DNA of 64,000 bases from Bidens hawaiensis (GCA_021521415.1 JAIQDT010014633.1:1-64000); one strand, 5' to 3'; shown: positions 33,349 through 46,700, counted from the stretch's first letter. The notes: generated by a model from the sequence alone, not told the origin. Made by a program: numbers and translations.

Positions 33349-34075
33349 ACTTCTGGATACTTAGTCCAACTATCTTGAATTATAACCATTATAGCAGGCT
33401 CAAATGAAGCAACAGTCGGAGTGAACACAGAAACACGAGATAAAGCATCAGCAGCTACATTCTCATTATCCTGTTTGTATTCAATAACAGAATTAGTAAT
33501 GAACATATGGTTCATAAGTGCTTGGAAAGTACGTAGCTGGTGCATTGGTAAGGCTCATAGTGTCGCTCATGAGTTCTAAATGCTGTTTTTTCAATATCAT
33601 TAGGGCTCATTCTAAGTTGGTGATCCTGACCTTCAATCCAATTTAGAGAACACGGTAGCTTGGCCTAACTCATCTAATAATTCTTCTAATAGAGGAATAG
33701 GAAACTTAATTTTGATAGCGGCATCATTAAGTTTCCTGTAATCCATTCTCCAGCAGCAAAATCATTAAAATTTTCCCTAATTACCCCTGACTCCATTAAC
33801 CCCTAAGTCATTTTCTCAATAATATCTTTTTGGACCACTGGTTACCTATAAGGTTTCTGATTAATAGGTTCACTGCCCTTTTTCGAAACAATTTTGTGAT
33901 CAGTTTTTCAAGGTGGAGGCAAGGTTTTAGGAGTTTGAGAAACATCTTCAAACTCTTGTAGTAATTGCTGCAATGAAGCAGTGATTTCACTATCAATGGC
34001 TGCCAATTGTAAGCTAAACAGCTGAGAAGACATAACACAAGCTTGCTTTTGTAATACAGAAATCTTATTATTTTT
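33349..34075 (-). pseudogene. Ty3/gypsy RT and RNase H remnant
   Basis: The minus strand at 33288-33545 shows the RNase H end (VIEYKQDNENVAADALSR). Further right, scattered frames keep RT signatures ([34 protein letters not shown]). Many frameshifts and a truncated RT core are present. It continues leftward at 30461 after the copia insertion is discounted. Confidence 0.8.
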
Positions 34076-34465
34076 TACTCCTTTGAGTTCACATTAATTT
34101 AAACACAGGTAAAAATAGTCACTTTAACTTTCAAATTTTGTCATCTAAAATAGAACACACAAAATATATGATGCTTAATGGTAAACAATCAATTAATTTG
34201 AGCGGCTTCTTTAAGCTGTACATTAACTCATATCCCCTAAACTGCCCTATGTAATCAGTTCATCATGAGACAGCATGTATTTAATGAAGACAATGAAAGA
34301 CTATTGGAATGCGTATATTGAATAACTCTTAAATGTAACAAGTATTAAGATGATATGTCTAAATGCATTATAAAGTAGAAAGTATGGATATAAATGACTG
34401 ATGTACATAAAAAAATGGACTAAATGATAATCAAATTCAAGTTCTAGCTAGGTAGGCAGATCAAC

Positions 34466-34635
34466 TTACCGTGTCAGATTCGGTTTTCCTTTGCAGCAAT
34501 GAGCAAGCTCCGCTGAAAAATTGGTCAAGGAGGGACTTCTCATCGTGCGGTCTCCTGCATACTGATCCCATATGTAATATTTGAGGACATATTCTCAATT
34601 GCAACGGTAAAAAGATCAAAATCGGGAAAATAACA
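34466..34635 (-). pseudogene. ULTRAPETALA-like exon fragment
   Basis: The minus-strand sequence aligns by eye with the third coding exon of the intact ULT-like gene. The shared block GCAAAGGAAAACCGAAnnTG is followed by a splice donor (CACG|GTAAGTT) at the same position as the intact CGGCAG|GTAAC. Further upstream, sequences correspond to the CLLRYYKGDEYVRPR region. The frame is broken in several places and the other exons were not found nearby. It is a decayed partial duplicate about 6 kb from the intact gene; the TE-rich block 29826-34075 lies between them. Confidence 0.55.
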
Positions 34636-35691
34636 TGTGTTCTTAAATACTATAAAGGAGATCAACATAAAGATAACTTGTTATTCTTCCCAATTTTTTT
34701 TTATCAAAACACAAATACGCACCTTGAAACAAATATGACCATTAACTAATGGCATTTTCTTCAAAAATAATCATTAATGGCCATTTTTTGTTCGAGAACT
34801 CAAAATGATGATTTCGGAATAAAATGCCATTATAGGTCTTTTTGTTCAATGTGGTAAATTGTGTTCAAGAAAAAATCGAGAAGCGTTGGTCGGGTTCTCA
34901 AACTGAAGGATCAAAACTGCATTAAAAAGGAATGTCCCATAATTTGGGTTATAAGTTATGATAGAATGATCTAAAATGATAAGAATTTACAGTTTTAAAT
35001 AGTTTTATATCATACATGAACTAGCTAGTACTCATAAACACACAAACATTAATAATCAAATTAGAGTCAACTTTATTTAAAATCAAGACAACCCGAGATG
35101 CAATAGACTCGAACTGAATGAGAAGTTAAGAACATAAATCACAGATGCAATAGAATTAATCAAATACGTACAGAGAAGTTAACTAACCTCATAAGGATCT
35201 TTGTTGATTTCGCCCATCTAATAAACCCTAGCTTTGTCGGGTATCACCGAAAACAATGTAACAAAGTACATAAATCCACATTTTCCTAGACGTTTTTTAG
35301 TTTTTTTTTATTGTATGGAATGACATAGTCGGGAAATAGCTTAAAACGATGGCCCCGGCTGGGCACAACGTCACTCCCGGGGAATGATCATCACTTTCTC
35401 CCATAGTCGAGGAACTCGGGAATTCATGGGACGGTTAGGTCTTCCCTAATCTATTAATCAACTAAGGGTCTTCGCCTAGCAATACCAAGTAATTGAACAT
35501 GGCTTTCTCTTTTCAAATGATAAAGGTTCAGGTCTCTTGGTCGTAAAAAAGGTGTAACTTAGAATTAAAATAGATAATGTGTTTCAATAAAATCTATTAA
35601 CATGAAAAATAGTTAGAAGATAGTTTTTATGATTTGATTTCAAATTTTTATTAATTGAAAGTTTTACTCTAAATTGTTTGCTCATACATAA
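34636..35691. other. Intergenic DNA; one possible isolated exon at 35176-35219
   Basis: Mostly AT-rich. On the minus strand an ATG at about 35217-35219 opens a ten-codon frame (MGEINKDPYE) followed by a donor-like GAG|GTTAGT. It resembles the N-terminus of a J-domain or other exon-1 sequence, but no following exon was found. A GC-richer patch (35350-35480) was not identified. Confidence 0.25.
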
Positions 35692-36100
35692 CTAGGTTAG
35701 AAACTCATGTATTACACGGGTTTGAAAAATTAAATCTCATTCATTATCTTATTATATGATTTTTTCTTTATATTACAATAAAGGTGCTGCTAAACGTATC
35801 TCACCCTCCTCAATTTTACTAAATATACCTCATCCTTTAAGTTTTTCATTAATACAAATCAATTTTTTTTGTTTCTTTGTTGTCATTTTGTTATTTTTTA
35901 TTATTATTATTTTTAATATTTTAGAAATTTTTTTTAAATAACAAAATATCACTTTTTCTTATTTATAATAAACATTTTTTATTATTTAAAAGTTTGTTTT
36001 TGTTCTATAGTTGTTTTATATTTTATAAAAAGAAAACTGATTCTTGAACCCTCTTCACGCTCATGTCATGTCAATGTAGTTTTTTTTAATAGTTTATAGA
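35692..36100 (-). mobile_element. Short Helitron-like element (409 bp)
   Basis: The minus-strand 3' end reads CCCGTGTAATACATG...CTAG followed by T: a small hairpin about 10 nt before CTAG, as in plant Helitrons. The opposite end begins TCTATAAACTATTAAAA on the minus strand, resembling the 5' end of the neighbour at 36364. The 5' flanking base is C rather than the usual A, so the end could be off by one or two bases. Confidence 0.45.
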
Positions 36101-36363
36101 GTTAATTGGCATTTTCTTAAAACAAATTTCATATTTTGAAAGTTTTCTAATGTAGCTTTTCAATTTGCATGAATATGACCAAACATATATCAACATATAT
36201 ATACATACATAGACACTAATAATAATAAAATATTATTATTATGATCAAGAAAAATAAGCACAAAAAAAATGTCATACAAAAAAAATAATTTTAAAAATAT
36301 AAACTTTATAGTTTTTGGTTAAATAATATGAAAGAAAACTATAAAATGTAAAAAAATGTTACA

Positions 36364-36563
36364 TCTTTAAATACTATTAAAACAATACATATTATCCACA
36401 TGTCTTTCTATTAGCCTCTTCACATCAATTGTCTATATGTCATTCAACTAGTCCCACCACATCAATGTCACATCATTGCCAAGTCATATATTTCCTTTCC
36501 TATTATTACCAAATCATCTCATAAACTATATTTAAACCTTAAGATTTTCCATCATAATCATTT

Positions 36564-36598
<35 letters not shown>

Positions 36599-39132
36599 CT
36601 TACTAACTCCACCATCCACCATCTTCTATATTCCGGTAATGTAGATCGGGATTAATCGTTTTTCGGTAAAGTTATATATTATACTCTAATAGCCAACAAT
36701 GTTATATGATTTTCCTGCAAGGTTATATCTTTCTCAGGTAAGGTTTTCCAATATGGTTTTATATTTATTTTAATTGTTATATGATTTTGTAATAATCTCT
36801 TTAGGTTGTATATCAAAATCCAAGATTTAATTAATATTTTGAATTTATTACGGTCTTCCGGTAACGTTGCCGGTAAGATTTTTGTTTTCTGTTTTTGTTT
36901 TTATTTATATTAATTATTATATGATTTTCTTATAATCTCTTTAGGTTCAATATCAAAATCGAAGATACAATGGAGAAATGGAGATTTTCTATGTTTCGTT
37001 TTTCCGGTAACGCGATTCAAATATTCCAGTTATCAATTAGAATATTTGTTTACATAATTCAAATCTTCTATAATTGGTAATTTATTTATTATGTGATATT
37101 AATATTAATATTTAATTTTCTCATTTCAGGTTATATCTCCAACTTGATACAGTTAATTGATGATTTGTTGATAAGATTTCTTACTTTTTGTTTAATATTG
37201 ATGTATATTTTTGTTATTATTCATGTACTTATGTATTTTTGTTTTATATTGATGTATATTTTTGTTATTATTTATGTACAATTTTTGCACTTCCAAAAAA
37301 TATTTCTCAACTGTCAATATTATTGTCAATATCCATTAGTAGATTAAGTTTTGAGTAGGTCCTAATTTTCACACACTTTCCATATTTTTTGTTTGACCAA
37401 TGTATAATGAGGCATAAATGTCACAATTAATACTAATGGGTGTCATCATTTGGTTATGAAAACTGTAACAATTAATGCACTATAAAAAATCAAAATATTA
37501 TTTGAATTTGAATTCTAAAAAAAGATATATTACAGTTGGTTATGGAAAATTTTTGGTTTCCATTGTCAATATTATAATGTTTATTAGTTTCCAATCTCGA
37601 AAATCTTCATATCTTATATGTTTAACCAATTTATAATTAGACATAAATGTCACAATTAATGATAATGGGTCTGTAACAAAATTGAATGCAGATTTCATTG
37701 ACGGTAATAAAATAATAATAGTTATGGATCGACTAAAAAAACTAATAATTCAAGATTACATTATGCGATGATTTTTGTAATATTTTTTGTATTTAGGATC
37801 TTTGACTATAACAAATTTCTTTTAACAATTTTGATAAGCAGATTTATAACTTTAATAACAATTTATTATATTCTAATTTAATCAAATCATATAATAAGGT
37901 TGAAAGTCATTATTTATAACTATTATTATTTTTTACGTGTATTTAAATTAATAATTCGAATTTCAAATAAAATAGTTGACTATAATTTATTTATTTATTT
38001 TTGAAATTGACTATAATGTGGATCGGTGTTTTCTAAAATTTTTAAAGTTAATAACTTCCTTTAATATTATTGACTGACTATTAGTTTTGATAGTTCCAGA
38101 AATTTTGGTAAACAAATTTATAACTTAAATAACCATTTAAGTTATTCTAATTTAATTCATTTTCCTAATATAAACTCAACATAAAATATCAATATTTTAA
38201 ATACGTGTTTATTTCATTTTCTGTTTGTACGGGATATTCATATACGTTCGTTAGTAATGTCTTTGATAATATTCTCATTTAAATATAACAATTAATTTAA
38301 TCTTTTTTAATATATTTTTTATTAAAATACATGTATATATGGTATATATATTTTTGTAACATATTTTTTCACCTTTAAATATTTTCGAAGTCAACATAAA
38401 TTTTTTAATCTTTCCAAAGTTATTTGAAAATTCATTTATTGTAAAACTTTTTTATGTTTTGTAAGTTTAACAAAATATCAATGTCAGTGATTTAAAAGTT
38501 TGTTGCAAGATTGGTCAAAAATAAAAAAAAAAATCATATTTTTTTGATGTTGACTAATTCAAATTTTTTTATATTTTGTAACTATTTTGAAAGTATTTCA
38601 AAACGGGTTATTTTAAAAGAGTAACATATTTGTTAGGTATAAAATGACGGCCAAAAAAAGTTTTTATTGATATAGCATTTTGGTTTAATTGTTTAAGTTA
38701 AAAAGATGCTTTATGTTGTCATTTTACTTTGTTTGTTGTTGTATGTTAATTTGTTTTAATAAAAACAACAATGTAATAAAAACAACTTTATTAATTTTTA
38801 AATGTTACTTATTATTAAATATGTTATTATGATATTTTTAATTTGGATGCTATTGTTTTATTATATTTTCAGGTGGTGAAGCAAAATGAGTTTCTGTTGG
38901 TAGAATGTTTGAAGAAGTTGATGGTGGTTTAATATGAAAGAACATGTTTATGTTTTTTGTTTGTTCGATTTATATTAACTTATTATAACTTTTAACTTTT
39001 AATATCTAGACAATGCAACGTTTTGGTCCGAAAATTTGAAGAAGTTTTGTGTTGCTTGAATTTGTTGTTTAAAATTAATTATGTTTGTTGGCGTGTTTTT
39101 TCACCCCATGTATAACACGGGCTATACCCTAG
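36364..39132 (+). mobile_element. Non-autonomous Helitron (2769 bp)
   Basis: The 5' end TCTTTAAATACTATTAAAAC is preceded by A. The 3' end CCCATGTATAACACGGG (hairpin), 6 bp, then CTAG is followed by T. The A|T insertion context, TC start, hairpin and CTRR-type end are the defining Helitron features. No Rep-helicase frame is present. The interior has a (TC)n tract, a duplicated roughly 57-bp block (about 36776 and 36917, TAATCTCTTTAGGTT), a duplicated roughly 85-bp block (about 37355 and 37590) and AT-rich filler. Confidence 0.6.
36566..36597. repeat. (TC)n microsatellite
   Basis: About 16 uninterrupted TC dinucleotides, in the Helitron 5' portion. Confidence 0.85.
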
Positions 39133-41187
39133 TAGGAGTAATATGTCTAATAAAATTGTTAAAAGAATGAAAAGGTTTAGGGGAGAGGGTATGAAAAGTA
39201 GAGGAGGAGGTGGTGCTTTTAGTCTCAACATATCTTTCTACTGAACTAACAACTGCAATAGGTTCTATTGGTAAAAAAATTACCGAAGTATTCAAATTGA
39301 GGGTGTAATGATATTAAATATTAACCATCCATAACTAATGAAAAATAAACTTGTGTGACTTACATCATGTCTTTTGTTTTTCTAATTCATGCCTTATGTT
39401 ATAAAATTATAAGCAATGGGAACTACATATTTGGTAATATAGGCAAAGAAAATGTAATATATATAACGTTATAGGCATTTTATAACAATTTTTTAGCTTC
39501 AAACATGTCGCCTTACTAAACTTATAACTTTAGATGATCTTGACACATTTTACTGAACTACAACAATATACAAGAAACTTAACAGATATAGTGAGTTTTA
39601 TATTTGTGTGTAAAAGTAAAAAAAAATGTGTATTAACCAAACCGGTTCTTATGCGTTGCGCCAACTGACAGGACCCGTCCATTTTGCCAGCTATTGTAGA
39701 ACACAAGTAGCAAATTTGACATGTGTACTTAAAGGGTCGAATAAAAGTTCAACGTGCCCAACATGTTCCAAGTCTTCCTAAAGTGGGTATGTTTCAAGTG
39801 GAACTTGTTGTGACCCAATACGTAAATCAGAGTATAAACTGTTGCAAATATTTTATTCACAAAAAATAAGTATCTCATTGAAAACCAAACCATCATTTCT
39901 CCCTTATATTAAACAATTTCAAGATTCTTGTAAAAAATATACAACACAAATAAATCATAATATTAAACAACCAACTTAAAAAGAACAAATTATTATTTTA
40001 AACGCCCTTCTCATGATCTTACAATGATTTTATATAGAATCGGTTTGCAACACCCATAATTACAACCATTTTCTTATCATTTCTTGTCGTCAATTTTACT
40101 TTTTGGTCTCAACTTGCAAGATTTGAAATAAAAAAAAGAGAGTGTTGTTCCTGTAATAGATAACACAATGATAGTCATCCAAGAAGATATGAATTTTTCT
40201 TCATGAATATAAATGGATATTAGCAAAAACTCACTATGGTACCACTATATTACGGGGATTAAAACAACTCTATTTTTATATGAGTTTGGCTCGAAACTCT
40301 GGTTGATGCAAATTTGTATAATAACTTGACCTACAAATGAAGTATGAGCACAATGAATTTCACTATCAATTAACATGTGACATAAAAATATAAAAGAAAG
40401 AGTACTGACATACACCATTATCAATCAATTATTCTGCTTGAGTGCTGAATTACATCACTTTAGCAAAAGTAATTAACACATATAAAAAAGTTTATTATAT
40501 AGTATTATCTAGAATTAAAAGTAAAAAGTAATCAAGTGAGATGAACCATTTTCGTATTGCTCATAGTAAAGATAAATAGTGACACCATCTGAATTTGTGA
40601 ATTTGTAACTGATAAACTAAAAACATATAACACGAATTTACACACATTAAAATGAGTTTCAAAAGTTCTACATACATTCTTTTATTATTTATTTTTTTTT
40701 ACTTTATTTACTACTATAAACTCATAGATAAATCATTGATATGGAATGCTTAAAATATTTATCAATTGTTTAAATTAGATAGTTTTGACTGTCAATGTTG
40801 AACAATAATGATGCCACTAATAGCACAATTGAGTGACATATGGCACAATAATTATTTTTGTTTATTATAATATATAGTAGATACATATGGTCTCTTGACT
40901 CTGTTAATTGCTTAATTATATTATATAGATAAAAATCGGATTTTGTTGCCGCAAACATATTTGGAATATTTTATTTGAGTTCTTTTTTCGTTTACTTATT
41001 TTTCTTTTGGTTTTTGTTAGTTTTAAATATGTTTATTTTAAGAATCTAATTTTTTTTTGTTTAGTTTCACTGTCATAACGACTTAACTTATACCGATCAA
41101 GTTCGCGTCGTCTAGGCGTGACAACACCCGGGTTTTAACAATTTTTGTTATTTTATTTGTTTTAGATATGATCATTTTATGAATTTA
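39133..41187. other. AT-rich intergenic DNA, no gene seen
   Basis: No open frame with recognisable content. A GC-richer patch at 39650-39800 (GACCCGTCCATTTTGCCAGC) looks like an old LTR fragment, but no ends were found. Right of about 40980, CTATCATAACG/ACCGAC-type sequence recurs beyond 52340, meaning that repeat was split by the LTR insertion at 41188. Confidence 0.5.
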
Positions 41188-42893
41188 TGTAACATCCTAC
41201 TTTTGGTGATAATAAAATAAATTTCGTCTATTTTATAGTGGGTTGTTATCGGTTTAGATAAATAGTATATGAGTTGGGCTTGTGTTGGTTAAATGGATAT
41301 GGGTTATGGACTTGAGTTATAAAAGAAAGAAGGAAAGACCATAGGCTTAAGCCCATGATCCATAAATATATAAGTCATAATTACCCATTTAATCATTCAT
41401 TTACACATATTTCATACACAAGCAAAACGCACACTTAAGCTTTCTCTCTAGTTTATTCCTTTCTCTAAACCGAAACCAAGTAAGAAACCAAGCACCGACC
41501 CGAGGTAATGATAGTATGATATTGTATGAACTCAACCGTTAGATTTAGTCACGAAACGACGAGCCGACACCTTTAAACGGTTAAAGTCATGCCATCCGGA
41601 TTGAATCGGGCATAAACCGAACCTAAGATGAGCTTAGGGGTCACCCTAGCTCAGATATAGATCGAACGGGATGAAAAATGGTGAAAAACGAGTCTTTCAC
41701 GAGTAAGAACGCAATGGCGGCGCCAGAAAGGCAGCACCGGAAAAGTGGTACGAGGTTAAGAGATGTCAGAGAAGAGAATGTTTTGACACTCTCTTACCTA
41801 ACCCTAATTCATTAACAAAGGATTAACGAACTAGAGGCAATTCGTCAACTGATTCGCTAAGGAGAGAATAACGAACTTGTAACACCCCGACCAAAGGCGG
41901 ATTATACATCGGGGCGCCACATATTGCTTCATTACTCGCGACACTATTGGTGTCAATATTTATTAATACACATTTTATCGCGCACAGCGCAGCGGGGAAA
42001 ATAAAGAACATAAATCAAACATAAATCAATATATTATAAATTATAACATTCAAACAACATTAACTTGTCTTGATACATTTTAATTCTAGGTCCAAAAGTA
42101 AAAACGTCCTACGTGTCCACAAGCTCCAAAACAGCTACTGCAAACCTGAACATGTGTTAAAATAAACGTCAAACACTTGCGTGTTGGTGAGAAATCAAGT
42201 TTAATAGATAATCATAGATAATCACAGTAAATCTGCGCGCAACACGTGTATGTCTAGAGTTTAACAAGGGTGTAATCAGATTGTGATCAAGCCTAAGATA
42301 GTTCATAGATCATAGTTCAATCCATGCTCCCAATTGAGCATAAAAACGAGAAAACATCTGTGCAAGTGTAAACAAAGAAAACCGTAAACGATAGGTCTCC
42401 CGTGTTCAACTAATGGTACCAACGGAACTGCGGAATAGGCCGAACAAAGCGGTTAATGATACACACATACAAATAAACAGCCAAGTAAACGTCCTCAACA
42501 CATGGGATACTGCGCGACTAAAGTTCATAAACAAGTTTAAGACTCAAGTTTTGTATGAACACATGAACATCCCAAAGCATTTAAAATAAAAAGGGATTAG
42601 ATACGAGATAACTCACATGATAAACGATGCGGTGATAGATAAAGCAAGAACCAACTTTAAACAAGCACAAGTTAACCTATAAATAAGATTATTGTTTTAA
42701 TGATTTGTTTTAAGTCTTGATTATAAGTTAGCATAAGTAAATTATTATATATAATATATTACCGGAAAAGCAGGAAGAACAAGGAGGAAGACGGAGGCAA
42801 GAGAGGAGGCGGCAGGAGGACAACGGCAGAGAGCAAGAGGAAAGCAGGAGAGATTAAGTGTTTGTGTGTGTAGTGTTAAGAAAATAATACTAT

Positions 42894-42901
42894 TATTTAT
42901 A
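42894..42901 (-). promoter_or_regulatory. LTR TATA box (3' LTR copy)
   Basis: Minus-strand TATAAATA. The active 5' LTR counterpart is at 50074-50081, followed by a CACACAAACAC leader typical of an R region start. Confidence 0.6.
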
Positions 42902-43285
42902 GGAAAACCCTAGGAGACATAAATCCAGAAAAGGTTCCAAGACAAACAGAACAAGACAAAACAAAAGATATCAAAAGATATGGCAGCTGCAGGGGGCAAG
43001 ATAAAGCTGTCAGCGAACAGTAAAAAGGCATGGGCAGGTCAGATAAAGGTACTGGTCAAGCATGGCAAAAGCAGATCTCAAAAGATAATGTCAGTCACTT
43101 TTTCTACCAACCAATGGGGTTGGTACGCATGCTGCGCCGAAAGTAACTTTTCAGACATTAGATAGGTTAGGTCAACAGCACAGAAGATAAGACAACACAA
43201 AAGCAAACGGCTAGATTTAAACAGAAGATACAAGGGTTAAGCGCGGGAAGGCTGAGTGCGCGAGCGCGAAGGCTGGCACAACAAT

Positions 43286-43430
43286 CCTTAGCGCACTGCG
43301 GGAAGAATCACATCCTTAGCGTGCTGCGTGAAGAACAAGAATTCTAAGCGTATCGCGGGAAGAACATACATTCTTAGCGCATTGCGGGAAGAACATGCAT
43401 TCTTAGCGCGCTGCGAGAAGAGTTCTCTTC
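43286..43430. repeat. Five 28-29 bp tandem units in the LTR U3 region
   Basis: Units CTTAGCGCnnTGCGGGAAGA start at 43286, 43314, 43343, 43372 and 43401. The same array is at 50466-50610 in the other LTR. Its position upstream of the TATA box suggests an enhancer-like array. Confidence 0.8.
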
Positions 43431-43760
43431 ACGCATCGCAGGAACAAGATGTCTTCACGCATTCTTCCATGTAAGGAGTCTGGCGCGTGGAGCTGCAGAC
43501 ATCCTTAGGCGGGAAGAACCAAAGGACAAGCAAAGAGGAAAACAAGGCGTAAGGGCGGGACGGCGACAAGAGGGAAAAGAAGGCGGAAAGAGAGAAGGAA
43601 GAGGGACGGGACGGCGGAAAGAAAGAGAGAGGGAGAGGCGGGAAGGAAAATATATGGTATTATTAAAAGTAAAATATAAGTATAAATATTAAATAATAAA
43701 AGAGAGATCGGGTCAGAGAAACGGGTACCTGGGTCGGGTCGGATCGGGGCAGATGTCACA

Positions 43761-43775
43761 GTCTCCCCTACTTTA
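43761..43775 (-). other. Polypurine tract of the chromovirus
   Basis: Minus-strand AAAGTAGGGGAGAC directly abuts the start of the 3' LTR (TGTGACATC). Confidence 0.75.
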
Positions 43776-43794
43776 AGAAATTTCGTCCCGAAAT

Positions 43795-46700
43795 TTATCT
43801 CGAAGTAGGTTGCGCAGAGAACAGGTGCGGGTACTTGATCTTCATTTGATCTTCCCTTCCCCATGTAAACTCGGCTCCGCGCTTGGACTCCCAGCGAACT
43901 TTCACGATAGGGATACGACTGCGCTTGGTTTGCTTTACCTCGCGATCCATAATCTCAACAGGCTTCTCAACGAAATGCATAGTTTCATCAACTTGAACTT
44001 CATCAAGTGGAATGTGAAGGTTCTCGTCAGCTAAACACTTCTTGAGATTGGAAACATGGAACGTTGGATGCACATTACTGAGCGCGAGCGGCAGGTCAAG
44101 TCTGTAGGCAACTTTTCCCACACGCGCGAGAATCTTGAATGGACCAACATAACGAGGAGCAAGCTTACCCTTCTTCCCAAAGCGGACAACACCTTTCCAA
44201 GGCGACACTTTGAGGAGAACAAGATCACCAACTTGAAATTCGAGAGGCTTTCGCCTACGATCTGCGTAACTCTTCTGTCGGCTTCTGGCAGTCAGCAAAT
44301 GATCACGGATCTTGGCGATTTTATCGGTTGTCTCTTGAACAAGTTCGGGTCCTGTGATTTGAGTTTCACCCACTTCGCTCCAACAAATCGGGGAGCGGCA
44401 TTTACGACCGTAAAGTGCTTCAAATGGGGCCATACCGATACTGGAATGATAGCTGTTGTTATAAGAAAACTCGATCAAAGGCAGGTGTGAATCCCAATTA
44501 CCTCCAAAATCAAGAACACAAGATCGGAGCATATCCTCAAGAGTTTGAATAGTTCGCTCAGACTGACCGTCAGTCTGAGGATGATATGCCGTACTCATGT
44601 CCAAGCGAGTTCCTAGCGCAGATTGGAGAGATTTCCAAAAGCGAGATATAAAACGGCCATCGCGATCGGATATGATGCTCAAAGGAGTACCATGGCGGCA
44701 GACGATTTCCTTGACATAAAGCTGCGCGAGATGCTCAACACGGTAGTTTTCACGAATGGGCAGAAAGTGAGCAGATTTAGTCAATCGATCCACTATTACC
44801 CAGATGCTATCATGTTTGCTTGCTGTCAAAGGTAACTTGGTAATAAAGTCCATCGCTATACCTTCCCATTTCCACATAGGAATTTCTGGTTGTTCGAGCA
44901 AACCAGATGGGCGTTGGTGTTCAGCTTTAACTTTAGAACAAGTCAGGCACTTAGCTACGAACACAGCAATATCCTTTTTCATACCGGGCCACCAATAAGT
45001 TATGCGCAAATCCTTGTACATCTTATCAGCGCCGGGATGAATAGAATACCGAGATTTGTGCGCTTCACTCAGGATATCAGCGCGAAGATTCACATCACAA
45101 GGGATCCAGATGCGATTGAGATAGCAGAGAATTCCACTCAGATTAGGGACAAAGAGTGCTTCCGCGCCACACGCTAACTCGGCGCGAAGGTTACCATTAC
45201 TGATGGATGCGCGCTGCGCGTCACGAATACGCGATTCAAGGTTGCTTTGAATCGGCGCGAAGTGAAGCTGGGTGCGCGGCAAGATACAGTTAAGTTGGCA
45301 GGGTTTTCGGCTGAGCGCATCGGCTACCACATTAGCCTTACCAGGATGATACCGGATCTCACAATCGTAATCGCTGATGAGTTCGTTCCATCGGCGTTGC
45401 CTCATGTTAAGTTCCTTTTGATCAAAGATATGCTGAAGGCTTTTATGGTCAGTGTAGAGGATACACTTAGTACCATAAAGGTAGTGTCTCCAGATCTTCA
45501 AGGCAAAAACAACTGCACCAAGCTCGAGGTCGTGAGTTGTATAATTCTTTTCATGAACCTTAAGTTGCCTTGATGCGTAAGCGATAACCTTGCCTCGTTG
45601 CATAAGAACACAACCGAGACCTTGGTTGGATGCATCGCAATACACGACAAAATCATCATTACCCTCAGGTAGCGCAAGAACAGGAGCTTCACACAACAAA
45701 CGCTTGAGCGTTAGAAAGGCTTCTTCTTGCTTCGAGCCCCAAATATACGGTTTACCTTTGTGCGTCAGAGCTGTTAAAGGCAAAGCGATCTTTGAGAAGT
45801 TCGAAATGAAACGCCGGTAATAACCAGCTAAGCCCAGAAAGGAACGGATCTCAGAAGGAGAGGATGGCGTAATCCAGTTCTTGATTGCTTCAATCTTGGA
45901 TGGGTCGACATGAATACCCATCTTGTTTACAACATGACCAAGAAACTGTACTTCATCAGACCAAAATTCACACTTGGAAAGCTTAGCATAGAGTTGCTCG
46001 GCTCTAAGCTTTTGCAATACCAATCGGAGATGTTGCTCATGCTCGGCCTTGGTCTTAGAATACACCAGAACATCATCGATAAACACGATCACGAATTTAT
46101 CCAAGAAAGGCCTACACACCCGATTCATAAGATCCATGAAAACGGCGGGTGCGTTGGTTAGACCGAAGGACATGACCAAGAATTCAAAATGGCCATAACG
46201 AGTTCGAAAAGCAGTCTTCGGAACATCTTCATCGCGGATGCGCAACTGGTGATAACCAGAGCGGAGATCAATCTTCGAGAAACAGGAGGCACCTTGGAGT
46301 TGATCAAAGAGGTCGTCAATACGCGGTAAAGGATACCGGTTTTTAATGGTGAGTTTGTTCAACTCGCGGTAATCAATACACATGCGAAACGATCCATCTT
46401 TCTTTTTAACGAACAACACCGGAGCACCCCAGGGCGAAGAGCTAGGGCGAATGAATCCTTTAGCAGTCAACTCTTGAAGTTGGCTGGCCAATTCTTGCAT
46501 CTCAGCGGGTGCAAGACGGTAAGGAGATTTAGCTACGGGGGAAGCACCAGGGACAAGATCAACACGAAACTCGACTTCACGAGCGGGAGGGATACCAGGA
46601 AGATCATCAGGAAAAACTTCAGGAAAATCACGCACAACAGGGATATCGCGAAGCTTCTTTCCTTCATCGGGTTTAACCACATGGGCTAGAAATGCAATAC

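Larger units (their letters stand above)
41878..43760 (-). repeat. 3' LTR of the chromovirus
   Basis: 1883 bp. TGTAACACCCCGACC at the left edge and GATGTCACA at the right. It follows the polypurine tract on the minus strand. It includes a U3 repeat array and a TATA box. A 61-codon plus-strand frame at 42980-43165 is antisense and duplicated only because the LTRs are identical. Confidence 0.92.

Noticed and set aside
42980..43165. 61-codon plus-strand frame, identical at 50160-50345
   Set aside because: It is antisense in the LTR. Its conservation only reflects near-identity of the two LTRs.
43286..43430. Regular short repeats with spacers, CRISPR-like at first sight
   Set aside because: Plant nuclear LTR U3 repeats: the spacers are not unique, there are no cas genes, and the array is duplicated in both LTRs.
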